24,058 bases of DNA from a virus. The notes under the pieces are model-generated. The model searched no databases and was not told the DNA's origin. It saw only the letters and a program-made list of their open reading frames with translations. Each line of letters begins with the position of its first letter. The stretch's first letter is position 1. Location: positions 1-24,058 of the IMG/VR virus record IMGVR_UViG_3300036828_001341; one strand, written 5' to 3'. The translations under genes and the position numbers were made by a program. Of this stretch, positions 12,505 to 20,749 are shown piece by piece.

Positions 12505-14082
12505 TTAGCCCCAAGCCAAAAAGCCACTCGGTGGCGTGTAGGCAAACGTTGGCCCGGTGTTGATGGTGCACTGTCCCGTTCCGCCCGTGACGTCCAATGT
12601 GCAGGTCGGCCACAACGATGTACCCGCGCTATATACTGCCTGGAAATCAGCTGACCCGGTGCCGCCGGTTGAATGGAACCAAGTTCCATTAAGGTGCACC
12701 CAGACATTTTGGTTGGTGAGATCAACGGCGAAGCCGAGGACATCCCCCGCGCGGGGCGCTGTCGGGCCGCCCCCATAGTTCGTGCCAAGTAGCATCTCAG
12801 CATATTGGCCACTCTTAATCATAACGCCGAATGCAGCTGTGCCGGCGCCAAGGTCACCCCCCACGCTGTAACCAGTGGTGCTTAGACCCGCGTTGGGGCT
12901 GGTGGTTGATAGTACGTTCAGCGTGACCTCAAAATACAATTGGCCGCTGTTCCGGCTCTTGGTGCCGAGCGCACCCGCGAAGTTAGCCGTAGCGGTCGCG
13001 GTCTTGTTGCCATTGGTGAGTGTCGCATTCGTGGTGTTGACCGGGTCCCAAGTCGAGGACTGCACGAACGGATTGGCATTGACGCCACCTGCGCCAACCA
13101 GAGTGGTCTGCAGGATCCGTTGCGTTTGTATCAATCTAGCCGCAGAGGTACCCGCGCCAGCGAGGCTCGCTGATCCACCCAGCGCTATGGGCAAGCTGAT
13201 ACTGAGATTGCCAGCTCCTGCCAATGTGGCCGGCGCCGCCAGCCTCAGGCCCAATCTTGATGTGCCGCCACCAGCGCCAGCAAACAGCTGAGACCCGAGC
13301 TGCTTGACGGAGCTGGCCACTTGGGTCAGATCGACGTGAGCGGCGCCCGCACCAATCATCGTGGCCTGGATGCCGCGAAAATTAAACACATCGGCCGCGA
13401 CGCCGCCAACAGCGGAGAATGATCGAGGAGCCATTGGCAATTGGAACCCGATCAACGCCTGCAGGTTGCCGCTTCCAGACAAGGTCGGTAGAGCCAGAGA
13501 GTACGGCGTGACCAAGGCCGCGGCCAGCGCCCCTGCCCCAGCAAGGCCGGCTTGGCCGTACGGGTTAAGGGCGCTCGACTTGAGCGTCGCGTAGAGAAGC
13601 TGCACCTGGGTATTCAACGTTGCGAACTGCTGCTGCAGCGTGGTCAGCTGATTAGTCAGCGTTGCGAACTGCTGCTGCAGCGTGGTCAACGTCGCGAACT
13701 GCTGCTGCTGCTGCGTGGTCAGCGTCGCAAACTGCTGCTGCAGCGTGGTTAGCTGATTAGTCAGCGTCGCGATCTGATTTTCTACGTCAGTCGGATCGTA
13801 AGCGAGATTACCATTGGCATCGAACTGCAACGCGCCACCAAGGGGGATCTGTTGCAGCGGGCCGAGGCCCGGACTGGCGCGCCCGATCAACGACGGGCCC
13901 ACGCCTTCCATATAAATGCCTTCGTTGCCCCAGTTCGTCGTGACGGCTTCCATAATGCCGTCATCGAGATGGGACCACAAAAAGGCACGCGGATAGAGCG
14001 GATAGGGATCGGCGACTAGAACGCCTTCGCCGTCGAACTCGGCCTGGAGTGTGTATGTGCGCGCGAGGCGGCGGTTAGACAC
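12505..14082 (-). CDS. Tail fibre: coiled coil, GAG repeats, SPRY-like tip
   Basis: 525 residues. I prefer GTG 14082, with AAGGG about 9 nt upstream, over TTG 14088, which is too close to it. Residues 1-95 are a compact N-terminal domain, probably the attachment part (RRLARTYTLQAEFDGEGV...). Residues ~100-165 are a Gln/Thr/Leu coiled coil built of a 14-residue repeat (TNQLTTLQQQFATL). Residues ~175-335 hold about eight GAG-type repeats like those of the giant fibre. Residues ~340-525 resemble a SPRY/concanavalin-like domain (S-G-x-x-Y-F-E-V-T-L, then FAVDLTNQNVWVHLNG-W). A trimeric fibre with a receptor-binding tip is likely. The gene starts 12 nt after the gpD stop. Confidence 0.8.
   Translation of the reverse strand: MSNRRLARTYTLQAEFDGEGVLVADPYPLYPRAFLWSHLDDGIMEAVTTNWGNEGIYMEGVGPSLIGRASPGLGPLQQIPLGGALQFDANGNLAYDPTDVENQIATLTNQLTTLQQQFATLTTQQQQQFATLTTLQQQFATLTNQLTTLQQQFATLNTQVQLLYATLKSSALNPYGQAGLAGAGALAAALVTPYSLALPTLSGSGNLQALIGFQLPMAPRSFSAVGGVAADVFNFRGIQATMIGAGAAHVDLTQVASSVKQLGSQLFAGAGGGTSRLGLRLAAPATLAGAGNLSISLPIALGGSASLAGAGTSAARLIQTQRILQTTLVGAGGVNANPFVQSSTWDPVNTTNATLTNGNKTATATANFAGALGTKSRNSGQLYFEVTLNVLSTTSPNAGLSTTGYSVGGDLGAGTAAFGVMIKSGQYAEMLLGTNYGGGPTAPRAGDVLGFAVDLTNQNVWVHLNGTWFHSTGGTGSADFQAVYSAGTSLWPTCTLDVTGGTGQCTINTGPTFAYTPPSGFLAWG
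13065..13550 (-). repeat. GAG-type protein repeats (about 8 units) in the SPRY fibre
   Basis: About eight ~20-residue units share the A-x-L-x-G-A-G-x-L box with the giant fibre's array, for example GLAGAGALAA, TLAGAGNLSI, SLAGAGTSAA and TLVGAGGVNA. Sharing between two fibres of one phage suggests duplication or exchange of the shaft module. Confidence 0.75.
13612..13790 (-). repeat. 42-bp class coding repeats of a coiled coil
   Basis: About five tandem units of 30-42 bp share the core aactgctgctgcagcgtggt (plus strand). Whole 42-bp units appear near 13615-13656 and 13720-13761, with shorter 30- and 33-bp units between. They encode the two-heptad unit TNQLTTLQQQFATL and truncated versions. 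High DNA identity points to recent slippage or unequal recombination that changes shaft length. Confidence 0.85.
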
Positions 14083-14094
14083 ATTCAATAACCC

Positions 14095-15648
14095 TTACAG
14101 GAACCCACCGGTGACTGCGATCGGGAACCCTCCGCCCGGCCCGAACGGGTCCAGTTCAATCGGAGGCGGCGCTTCCGGCGGCAAACTCGTGATGCTGTTG
14201 ACCGACGTCGATGGATTAATGCCCGGGTCGAGCAGCCCCGGCAGCTCCAGCGGCGGCGTCGGCACTAACGGTGGCGCAGTGTTTGATAGCCCGAAGGCAA
14301 TCGGCGGCAACTGCGCGATCTTCTCGGCAAAGTATCCTTGCAATACGTTGATGTTGGCGCCAGCGTATGGATTGGTGCGCACATCCAGCCAAGTAATGTA
14401 ACCTTGGCGCGAATAGATGTGCTCAACCGCGTCGATCGCGATGTAGTCGCCATCAACGCCAGGCCGCACGCCACTCACCAAACAATGACAAGCCCAACGC
14501 GCTCTCGGCTCGCCGTTAATACAGATGCGACCGTGCCCGGTGTCAGTCCCGGCCAAGTTAGCGCCACCCGCAGCGTCGTCCTGCGCATCGATCCTGCTGG
14601 CAGCTGGCGACGGGTGCAAGGCGTTGGCGATCGCTCCGGTCACCGCATCCACCTGCGCGTCGAAGTTATTGCCGACCTTAATCCGCTTCCATTGCCCAGA
14701 GAGCGTGTCGTAGTAATGCTGCTCGTCGGCATTAAACACGCCGCGCGATACGTATGGCCGCACGCGCAACGAGATTAGGTTCTGGCCGACAATGACGGGG
14801 ATGTCCACTGGACTCTCGGTGAACGCCATGATCGCCAGCTTGTTGCCGTCATGCCAGAAGGCGAACAGCCCGTGCGAGTCGCACAGTCGTGTCACCATCT
14901 GCATGAAGCTCTCGTTCTGCCGGTCCCAGTGGTCGCGAACGAAGGTCTTGGCCATCGGCGACATATGGTCGATCGTCACGCCAGCCATCTGGGCGCCCTG
15001 CTGGATGAACTCATCCATCCCGTGGGGCGTACCTTCATTTGCCCCCGGCGGCGCACCCTCGCCGAGGTTATCAGAGGCAGGTTCTTTAATTTTGTTGGTG
15101 ATGTTGATGCCAAAGACGTGCACGGTCATGTGCCGTCCGCCCTGGCGCGCGTCACTGTACTCGACCTCCCAAACGTTGCCGGAGAACAACAACCCGCTCG
15201 CCGGCTCGTTGATCCAACCGAGCTGGATCTCGACCGCCGCACTGACTGGCGGCAATGGCAACCATCCGTAGCGATCGTCGATCTCAATCTCGGCGGTCAG
15301 TAGCGGCCGTTGGATGATGCGCACCGAAATCAGAAAGGGCAGAATTTTATTGGTGACATCGATGCCGCCGACTATGATCACACAGAACGCCCGCACCCGC
15401 CCTGCCTGCGAATTGCCTATAAAGGGATTATACGGCGGATTGTTGGGGTCCGGCGCAAAGATGTCGGTGGTGAATTGCTTCCCTTGCCAGGTACCATCCA
15501 AACTCAGCCCGCCGCTGGCGCTATTGATGAGCCGCGGCTTGGGCGGCCGGACATCAAGCAACGGATTGCCAAACGGCTGCTGCACTTGCCCCGGCTGCAG
15601 CCCCGCATTCTGATTGAGCAATGCGGGGAGGCCGGTGCCGTTGCTCAT
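14095..15648 (-). CDS. D: Baseplate hub / late control protein D (gpD-like)
   Basis: 517 residues. ATG 15648 overlaps the gpX stop (ATGA). The protein matches the phage late control gene D family (PF05954-like; T4 gp27 equivalent). There is an N-terminal beta domain with EIDDRYGWLPLPP and VEIQLGWINEPASGLLFSGNVWEVEYSD. The middle carries F-V-R-D-H-W-D-R-Q-N-E-S-F-M-Q and R-L-C-D-S-H-G-L-F-A-F-W-H, a typical block. A C-terminal barrel-like part (GDYIAIDAVEHIYSRQGYITWLDV) follows. It forms the trimeric hub under the tube. It is longer than P2 gpD (about 390 aa): there is a Pro/Asn-rich N-terminal leader of about 80 residues and a Pro-rich C-terminal tail of about 60. The order U-X-D is classic for P2- and Mu-related tails. 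Confidence 0.9.
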   Translation of the reverse strand: MSNGTGLPALLNQNAGLQPGQVQQPFGNPLLDVRPPKPRLINSASGGLSLDGTWQGKQFTTDIFAPDPNNPPYNPFIGNSQAGRVRAFCVIIVGGIDVTNKILPFLISVRIIQRPLLTAEIEIDDRYGWLPLPPVSAAVEIQLGWINEPASGLLFSGNVWEVEYSDARQGGRHMTVHVFGINITNKIKEPASDNLGEGAPPGANEGTPHGMDEFIQQGAQMAGVTIDHMSPMAKTFVRDHWDRQNESFMQMVTRLCDSHGLFAFWHDGNKLAIMAFTESPVDIPVIVGQNLISLRVRPYVSRGVFNADEQHYYDTLSGQWKRIKVGNNFDAQVDAVTGAIANALHPSPAASRIDAQDDAAGGANLAGTDTGHGRICINGEPRARWACHCLVSGVRPGVDGDYIAIDAVEHIYSRQGYITWLDVRTNPYAGANINVLQGYFAEKIAQLPPIAFGLSNTAPPLVPTPPLELPGLLDPGINPSTSVNSITSLPPEAPPPIELDPFGPGGGFPIAVTGGFL

Positions 15649-15896
15649 AGGGTGCCCCCCGCCCGATCAGTCCACAAGCTGTCTGTTGGCAACGGCTGAA
15701 TGCGGCCCAGGATCATCCCAGGATCAATTGGCACGCGCAGATAAGTGCCGGGCGGAATGAAGGGCGTGGTCCGGTGCACGAATGCCAACTGTGGATTTGC
15801 ATCAAGCATCAACTCAACCATGCCCGGCGCTTTGCGCTTATAGCGCTTCCATATTATAAGGTCGCAACTGACAAAGTCAGTTGTCACCTGGACCAA
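15645..15896 (-). CDS. X: Tail protein X (LysM-like)
   Basis: 83 residues as read from TTG 15896, with GGGG 7 nt upstream. The pattern D-F-V-S-C-D-L-I-I-W-K-R-Y, then V-E-L-M-L-D-A-N-P-Q-L, then P-G-T-Y-L-R-V-P matches phage tail protein X (PF05489, a LysM relative). That protein sits in the baseplate hub next to gpU and gpD. The start is uncertain. A better-looking ATG with a strong AAGGAG site lies at 15918 but is out of frame by one base, reaching a stop after six codons. Either translation truly begins at TTG, or there is a one-base indel in the GGGGTTTT tract, or a frameshift joins them. Confidence 0.8.
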   Translation of the reverse strand: MVQVTTDFVSCDLIIWKRYKRKAPGMVELMLDANPQLAFVHRTTPFIPPGTYLRVPIDPGMILGRIQPLPTDSLWTDRAGGTL

Positions 15897-15897
15897 T

Positions 15898-16002
15898 TCA
15901 AAACCCCGTGACGCTCATGACGTCACTCTCCTTTTCTCCCAGCCATGCCCGGGCACTGTTAGACTGTTGTAAACGCTTCTCAGGCAAGGCATTCTTGCCC
16001 AT
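15898..16002 (-). CDS. Possible 34-aa small ORF between gpU and gpX
   Basis: ATG 16002 lies one base after the gpU stop, with a GCAGGG-like site upstream. The frame runs 34 codons to TGA at 15898-15900, filling the only gap between gpU and gpX. The peptide is basic and polar with no recognisable motif. An internal ATG at 15918 in the same frame has a much stronger AAGGAG site. It may be a true micro-gene, a translation bridge, or simply leader sequence of gpX with an indel. Confidence 0.3.
   Translation of the reverse strand: MGKNALPEKRLQQSNSARAWLGEKESDVMSVTGF
15908..15926 (-). promoter_or_regulatory. Inverted repeat around ATG 15918 upstream of gpX
   Basis: Perfect 6-bp arms GTGACG / CGTCAC flank a 7-base loop (15914-15920) that contains the ATG at 15918-15916. 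AAGGAG lies just upstream on the minus strand. The 11-base string GTGACGTCATG is identical to the gpU start region (plus strand 16592-16602). This supports 15918 as a real initiation site and suggests start-codon masking in a small hairpin. Confidence 0.45.
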
Positions 16003-16003
16003 T

Positions 16004-16594
16004 TTAACCCTGCCCCTGCGGATTGACCAAGGTGCCCCAGAGATCAGTGATGCGTTGATCGGCGGGGGGGACCGGCATGCGAACCAACACGGTCTCAAAC
16101 GCGATCTGCTGACCAACGCCCTCAGCAGATAGGAACGTATGACCGCGCACCAGCTTCTGGCAGGCAAACCAACCCATCACCAAACCGTCCCCGCGGATTA
16201 ATTGATTGGTGATACCGGCACGCCGCTGCAGCTCGAACGCCTCCAGTTGGGTTATGCCCATGATGCGATATGGGTATACGCGCCCGCGCACGTACAAGGT
16301 CTCATCATTTTCCCCCGTCCATTCTCTATAGATAGCTGCGTTTACAATCTCCTTCTGGGCCCAGTCTGTCTCCGTGTCGTGATCCAACTCGTGCGTGTTT
16401 AAACCAACAACAATGAACTGGATCATGCCCCACTGATACAGAACGTTGTTGATGCCGCTGTCGGTGGTTGGCGCATATAGACTGGGGTAGTTCTGCGCCC
16501 AGCTGGCGAAGGGTACGCGGCTGGTCAGGCCAGCCGACTGAAACGCCAGGTAATCGTTAACGCTTAACTTGTTGGTCGGCGGCGGCTGGGCCAT
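16004..16594 (-). CDS. U: Tail terminator/completion protein gpU-like
   Basis: 196 residues, ATG 16594, with AGG in the leader TAGGTGACGTC. After a ~55-residue N-terminal extension, the protein follows the P2 gpU pattern (PF06995): W-G-M-I-Q-F-I-V-V-G, then R-G-R-V-Y-P-Y-R-I-M-G, E-A-F-E-L-Q-R-R-A-G, L-I-R-G-D-G-L-V-M-G-W-F, and finally G-Q-Q-I-A-F-E-T-V-L-V-R. In P2-type tails this protein is needed for tail completion near the baseplate hub. It starts 8 nt after the tape measure stop and precedes gpX and gpD, the expected order. Confidence 0.85.
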   Translation of the reverse strand: MAQPPPTNKLSVNDYLAFQSAGLTSRVPFASWAQNYPSLYAPTTDSGINNVLYQWGMIQFIVVGLNTHELDHDTETDWAQKEIVNAAIYREWTGENDETLYVRGRVYPYRIMGITQLEAFELQRRAGITNQLIRGDGLVMGWFACQKLVRGHTFLSAEGVGQQIAFETVLVRMPVPPADQRITDLWGTLVNPQGQG

Positions 16595-16602
16595 GACGTC
16601 AC

Positions 16603-19600
16603 CTAGTTGCTATCGACCAGGGCTTCGTGCGCGGTACGGCGCGCCTCAGTTCGCTTGCGCGCCCACGACACGGAGCGGCTGAAGGCCTGGCGGTGGGCGT
16701 TCAGATGCGGCCCCTCGATCGGCACCTTGATCGGGTTCTTCTCCAGGTGATCCTGTAGGGCCGCATGGTGTTGCTTGATGGTCGCCGCATGCTCGTCGAG
16801 ATCGGCCTGGTGCAGCCGCGTCTGCAGACCGGCCTCCTCGCCGCGCCGTACCTCGGGACTACGGCCGGTGATTTGCTCAGGGCGATGCACCGCCATCCGA
16901 TGTAATGGCGCGGCTCCAGCGCCTGGAACTCCTCCACCACGCGCACCAATCTGCGCCGCGGCTGCTGCGCCTCCGGAGAGATCGCCACTCTCGCGACCGC
17001 TCGGCCATGCGGTGAGCCCACGCGGCGTGGTCGTTTCCGTCCCCGCACCTGGACCGGCGACCTGCGTCTCGCCGGGTGGGGGCGGTGGTGGAGCGCGGAA
17101 CTCGTACTGACGCGTGGGCATGTCTCGTTGGAACGCGCCTTGATTGCCGCCGATCGACTCAAACGTTCCAGTCTTCGGGTTGTATTGCCCCGTTGTTGTT
17201 GTAACGTGCGAGCCCGTCTGGCCTGTCGGAGTCCCCCGGCGCACTGCAACGCCACCTTCAACCGGCACATCGCTGGCCACGCCCCAGTTGCGCCAGTTCG
17301 TCGCGACCGCCGGGCTTGCTGGAGGTTTGCCTCCTGCATTCGTAACAACGGCTGCCGCGAACTCCCCGCACCAAGCCTCGCCAGCGTTGCGATAACCGTT
17401 ATCTGCCATAAATTTTTTGACTGCCGCGATATTACCGGTCGCTGCCAGTTGCGCTGCAACTTGATGAATATGCGCGGGCAATGCGCCTGCAGCCGCAGCC
17501 CCCGGCGGCGGCAATCCGCCCTCCCAGGTGCCGGCCGGCATGCCGCTGGTGATTGGTGATGTGGTGACAGGACCTGCCGTCGTGGGCGCGGTGCCCGCTT
17601 GCGCTTTCTGTCGCTCGACCCACGCTCGCCATATTGCCGGTGTGCTGCGAGCACCGCCGGCTGTTCCTGGAGTTTGTAGATACTCGCCGTTGATAATCCC
17701 GCTGCGGCCAGGCCCGCCGGTACCAGCAGTAAACGCCCCTGAAGCGATTTGCCGACTGGCATAGTGGGTTCTGCCCTCCGATGAGTTCTCGGTGGCGTAG
17801 ACGGACACGTTGCTGCCAGCCAACACATCCTTGAGCGCGGCCTCTGTTGCCGCCCGGTTCATGCCGCGGCCCATATTGCCTTGGGCGTAGTAGCCGCCTT
17901 CCCCCGTCCAGCCCGTGATCCGTTTTTCAGATAACGACCGGCCTTCCATATCGGCGCGGTTGAACAGAGTTTCCATCACCCCACGCATACCTTCGGGATG
18001 GCCGCCTTGCTCATTCCAGGCAATCTGCATGATGCGTTCGCGCATCTGCGGATTGTTTGCGAGTTGCTGTGCAAACTTGGTTCGATCTACGGCTCCAGCC
18101 CCTCCGCCCGCGGCCGCAACACTCGGCCAATCCGCGCCGGTCTTGCCGCCGAGATGCTCGCCACCGAGCCCACCACCGCGCAGGAGCGCATCCATGCTGG
18201 CGCCCGACTGCGGCGTGTACTGAGCGAATGAGGGCGGCAACCCGGTGAGTGCGCTGAACCGCTGCGGATCGACGTTGAGACCAAATGGCTGGCCGCCATG
18301 CAGCCCGCCGAGCGGCACACCACTGGCGCCGCGCGCCAGAGGGGGAGGCGTACCAGTGCCGCCAGTTGTTGATTGACCGCCAGCCCCAGAACCGCCGGGG
18401 CTGGTGCCTGCGCCGTGGCCGCTGCCCGGTCCCCAGCCCGTATCTCCGCCACCACCTCCACCCCCACCACCACCTCCACCACCGCCGCCCCCAAGCAGCT
18501 TGCTCAACTCCTCATCGCTCAGCTGCCCCTTGAGATCGACATGCTTGTGCGTGGCCATGGCCTCGCCGTGCAGGCGGCCCCACATCTCAGCAGCTTCGCG
18601 CTGGGCCGGTGCGCCCTCGCCGCCACCCATAGATCCCGACGGGCCTTGCAGCGGCACCACGGCCTCGGGGCCGGCCTCGCCCAGCAGCGCCACTTCGGGA
18701 CCGTGCTGTCCGGCGATGCCGCCGGTTTGATAGGCCAGACCGCGCGATTTGAGGAAGTCATGCAGTTTCCCAGCGCCTAGAGCCTGCGATGCGCGAGCCG
18801 TCGCATCGGGAACAACATTGCCCTGCTCGTCTTTGACCTCGGGTGACGGGCCGAGCAACAACTTCAGCGCACCCTTAATCTCCATGTTGCTGAGTTTGTC
18901 GAGCGCACTAGCAATATTCTCGACCTCGCCCGCCAATTTTTGTAACGCCGTCGAGGCACCCAACTTTTCTAACAGTGCGCCGACATTCGCAAGGAGAATC
19001 CCCCATTCACCATTCAGTTTTTCCAATGCGGCCAGTCCACCCTTGGTGAACTCAGCGTGCTGCCTATCAGCCGCGCTCACCGCTGTAGTTGCTTTCTGAA
19101 TGGCTTCGAGTTGCTTGCGCCATGCACCCTCTGTGTCTTCAAATTTTTTCTTCAGGTCCAATTGCAGGGCCTCGTTACCCAGGCCAAAGCCCTGAAGTTG
19201 TGCCTTCAAAAGTTGAATGTTATCGCCTGCTTGACGGGAAAACGTACCATATTGATCAACGAAAAATTGATAAACGTCGACTGCACCCTTTGTGCCATCT
19301 TGTAGACCTCGAACCAGATTTCGGCCTAGTAAAGCCATTGGACTATTAGGATCGCCCAACGCCTTCATCATTGCATCGACTGAGCTGAGACCCTTCTCCA
19401 ATGTGCCGGTCGCCTGCGTTGCCGATTTCAGCATTACCTGTGCCGTCTCAGCAGCCTTAGGACCCTGCGCGTGCAACAGAGTCATTTGATCAATAATCTT
19501 TCCAAGGCCGGCAGCAGCGCCAGGGCCAAGCCCAGCCAACGTCTTGGCAAATTCCGCCGTTATGTGCGGCATATCCTCCATCTTCAATTTCAGATCGGCC

Positions 19601-20217
19601 ATCGCGGTGCCGGTCAATCGCGACATGTCGCGGATTTGCACCCCCGCTGTATCGGCCGCGTCAGCGATCATCCTGAACGCCTTCGAGGCCTGCCCTTCCT
19701 CCAACCCCGAGCGGCTCATAAAGTCGCGGAAGCCTGTAGCCAACTCCCCAAGCGAGCGGCCAGTCTCTTTCGATAGATCCTGGAATTGGTTTTTTAGCCC
19801 CTCGATTTCCCCGCTCGAAGCATCAGTGGCCAATTGGATGCGGCGCATATTGGTCTCAAAATCAACAGAGGCAATGTAAGAGCGGCGTATAAACTCCTCG
19901 ATCGCGACCACCGAAAACGCACCGACAACTTGTCGCTGTAACTGGTTGGCGGCATTGGCCGCGAGGTTGAAGCCCCCGGCGGCCTGCTTACCCGCGCGCT
20001 CGGTTTTCTCGCCGAACTCCTGCGCCGATCTTGTTGCCTGCTGATTGATGCGAATGATGTCGGCCTGCCCCTTCGCCATCCGCCGGGACGCTTCTTCGAC
20101 CGAGACGCCGGCCTGCTTGGCGAATGCTTGCACGCTCGACGAAGCCTGCTGCAGCGTGCCGGAGAGTTTGTCGACACCTTCCAAAACAACTTGCGCGCTA
20201 GCGACGATCTCGTCCAT
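16603..20217 (-). CDS. T: Tape measure protein with two peptidoglycan hydrolase-like domains
   Basis: 1204 residues. ATG 20217 overlaps the chaperone stop (TAATG). Residues ~1-470 are long alpha-helix with the TP901-type tape measure core (SFMSRSG-like block near 150-170, then AMADLKLKMEDMP). Residues ~490-540 contain a short hydrophobic Gly/Ala block (GGIAGQHGPEVALLGEAGPEAVVPL), the usual C-terminal signature of tape measures. A run of 16 glycines (576-591) leads into a linker. Residues ~705-820 look like a SleB/hydrolase_2-type domain (WNEQGGHPEG with Glu ~735, then ETLFNRA). Residues ~915-1060 look like a CHAP/NlpC-type amidase (AWCGEF with Cys950, SHV with His1004). It sets tail length and probably degrades the wall locally at injection. 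Confidence 0.85.
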   Translation of the reverse strand: MDEIVASAQVVLEGVDKLSGTLQQASSSVQAFAKQAGVSVEEASRRMAKGQADIIRINQQATRSAQEFGEKTERAGKQAAGGFNLAANAANQLQRQVVGAFSVVAIEEFIRRSYIASVDFETNMRRIQLATDASSGEIEGLKNQFQDLSKETGRSLGELATGFRDFMSRSGLEEGQASKAFRMIADAADTAGVQIRDMSRLTGTAMADLKLKMEDMPHITAEFAKTLAGLGPGAAAGLGKIIDQMTLLHAQGPKAAETAQVMLKSATQATGTLEKGLSSVDAMMKALGDPNSPMALLGRNLVRGLQDGTKGAVDVYQFFVDQYGTFSRQAGDNIQLLKAQLQGFGLGNEALQLDLKKKFEDTEGAWRKQLEAIQKATTAVSAADRQHAEFTKGGLAALEKLNGEWGILLANVGALLEKLGASTALQKLAGEVENIASALDKLSNMEIKGALKLLLGPSPEVKDEQGNVVPDATARASQALGAGKLHDFLKSRGLAYQTGGIAGQHGPEVALLGEAGPEAVVPLQGPSGSMGGGEGAPAQREAAEMWGRLHGEAMATHKHVDLKGQLSDEELSKLLGGGGGGGGGGGGGGGGDTGWGPGSGHGAGTSPGGSGAGGQSTTGGTGTPPPLARGASGVPLGGLHGGQPFGLNVDPQRFSALTGLPPSFAQYTPQSGASMDALLRGGGLGGEHLGGKTGADWPSVAAAGGGAGAVDRTKFAQQLANNPQMRERIMQIAWNEQGGHPEGMRGVMETLFNRADMEGRSLSEKRITGWTGEGGYYAQGNMGRGMNRAATEAALKDVLAGSNVSVYATENSSEGRTHYASRQIASGAFTAGTGGPGRSGIINGEYLQTPGTAGGARSTPAIWRAWVERQKAQAGTAPTTAGPVTTSPITSGMPAGTWEGGLPPPGAAAAGALPAHIHQVAAQLAATGNIAAVKKFMADNGYRNAGEAWCGEFAAAVVTNAGGKPPASPAVATNWRNWGVASDVPVEGGVAVRRGTPTGQTGSHVTTTTGQYNPKTGTFESIGGNQGAFQRDMPTRQYEFRAPPPPPPGETQVAGPGAGTETTTPRGLTAWPSGRESGDLSGGAAAAAQIGARGGGVPGAGAAPLHRMAVHRPEQITGRSPEVRRGEEAGLQTRLHQADLDEHAATIKQHHAALQDHLEKNPIKVPIEGPHLNAHRQAFSRSVSWARKRTEARRTAHEALVDSN
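18445..18492 (-). repeat. Poly-glycine codon run (16 GGN codons) in tape measure
   Basis: Sixteen consecutive GGN codons form a simple 3-bp-period tract that is prone to slippage. It separates the tape-measure part from the hydrolase domains as a flexible linker. Confidence 0.9.
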
Positions 20218-20744
20218 TACCTCACCGCCTTCATGGCCTCTGGTCCAGCGAGGCCGAGATCGAGATTGTCATCCGACGGGACTGGTGCTTGGGGGGCTGG
20301 GGCTTGCGCGCCGGGAACATGCGTGACTGGCGGCGTCGGGAATCGCTTTATCGGTCCCTCCACATGTGGGAATCGCGGATCAATCTGATCCGCTATTCGG
20401 GTTTCAGGTTCTGGTTCTGGCAACTGTTCATCCGGCGTGGCGAGCGGACGCCTACCCTCAAACACATCCGCCTGCGCAAACTTCGCCTGCGAGAACAATG
20501 CGACGGTGATGCGTTCGATATCGGGGCTGACCACCTGCCGCAGTAACCGCTCCGGCAAGCCGGAGAGTTCTGCCAGCAAGGCAAAGCCAGACGGAATGTC
20601 GCCACGGTTCCAGCGAATGGTGTGCTCGTAGCGCGGCGCTTGGATGATGATGTGATCCACCTCGCGACCTTGGTATTTGAGCGGGGTGTAAAGCTCGACG
20701 ACGAACGTCCCGTCGCGGCGCATCGCCCAAGCGGCTGTCGACAT
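20217..20744 (-). CDS. E: Tail assembly chaperone (gpE / Mu gp41-like)
   Basis: 175 residues, ATG 20744; the leader is weak (GGGC, AAGC). It overlaps the tape measure start by 1 nt. The first ~95 residues fit the tail assembly chaperone family of P2 gpE / Mu gp41 (Phage_TAC_7-like). There is an N-terminal strand L-Y-T-P-L-K-Y-Q-G-R-E-V with I-I-I-Q-A-P-R, then a helical part ending V-V-S-P-D-I-E-R-I. The C-terminal ~75 residues are Pro/Glu-rich and probably disordered. In P2 the extended product needs a -1 frameshift. Here an extended protein is encoded in one frame, and I saw no convincing slippery site. It binds the tape measure during tube assembly. Confidence 0.75.
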   Translation of the reverse strand: MSTAAWAMRRDGTFVVELYTPLKYQGREVDHIIIQAPRYEHTIRWNRGDIPSGFALLAELSGLPERLLRQVVSPDIERITVALFSQAKFAQADVFEGRRPLATPDEQLPEPEPETRIADQIDPRFPHVEGPIKRFPTPPVTHVPGAQAPAPQAPVPSDDNLDLGLAGPEAMKAVR

Positions 20745-20749
20745 TTAGC

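Noticed and set aside
16701-17828. 375-aa minus-strand frame within the tape measure gene
   Set aside because: An out-of-frame shadow. The tape measure frame carries the CHAP and SleB-like motifs across this stretch.
20217-20744. Programmed -1 frameshift in the tail chaperone
   Set aside because: No convincing slippery heptamer was seen, and the extended protein is already encoded in one frame.
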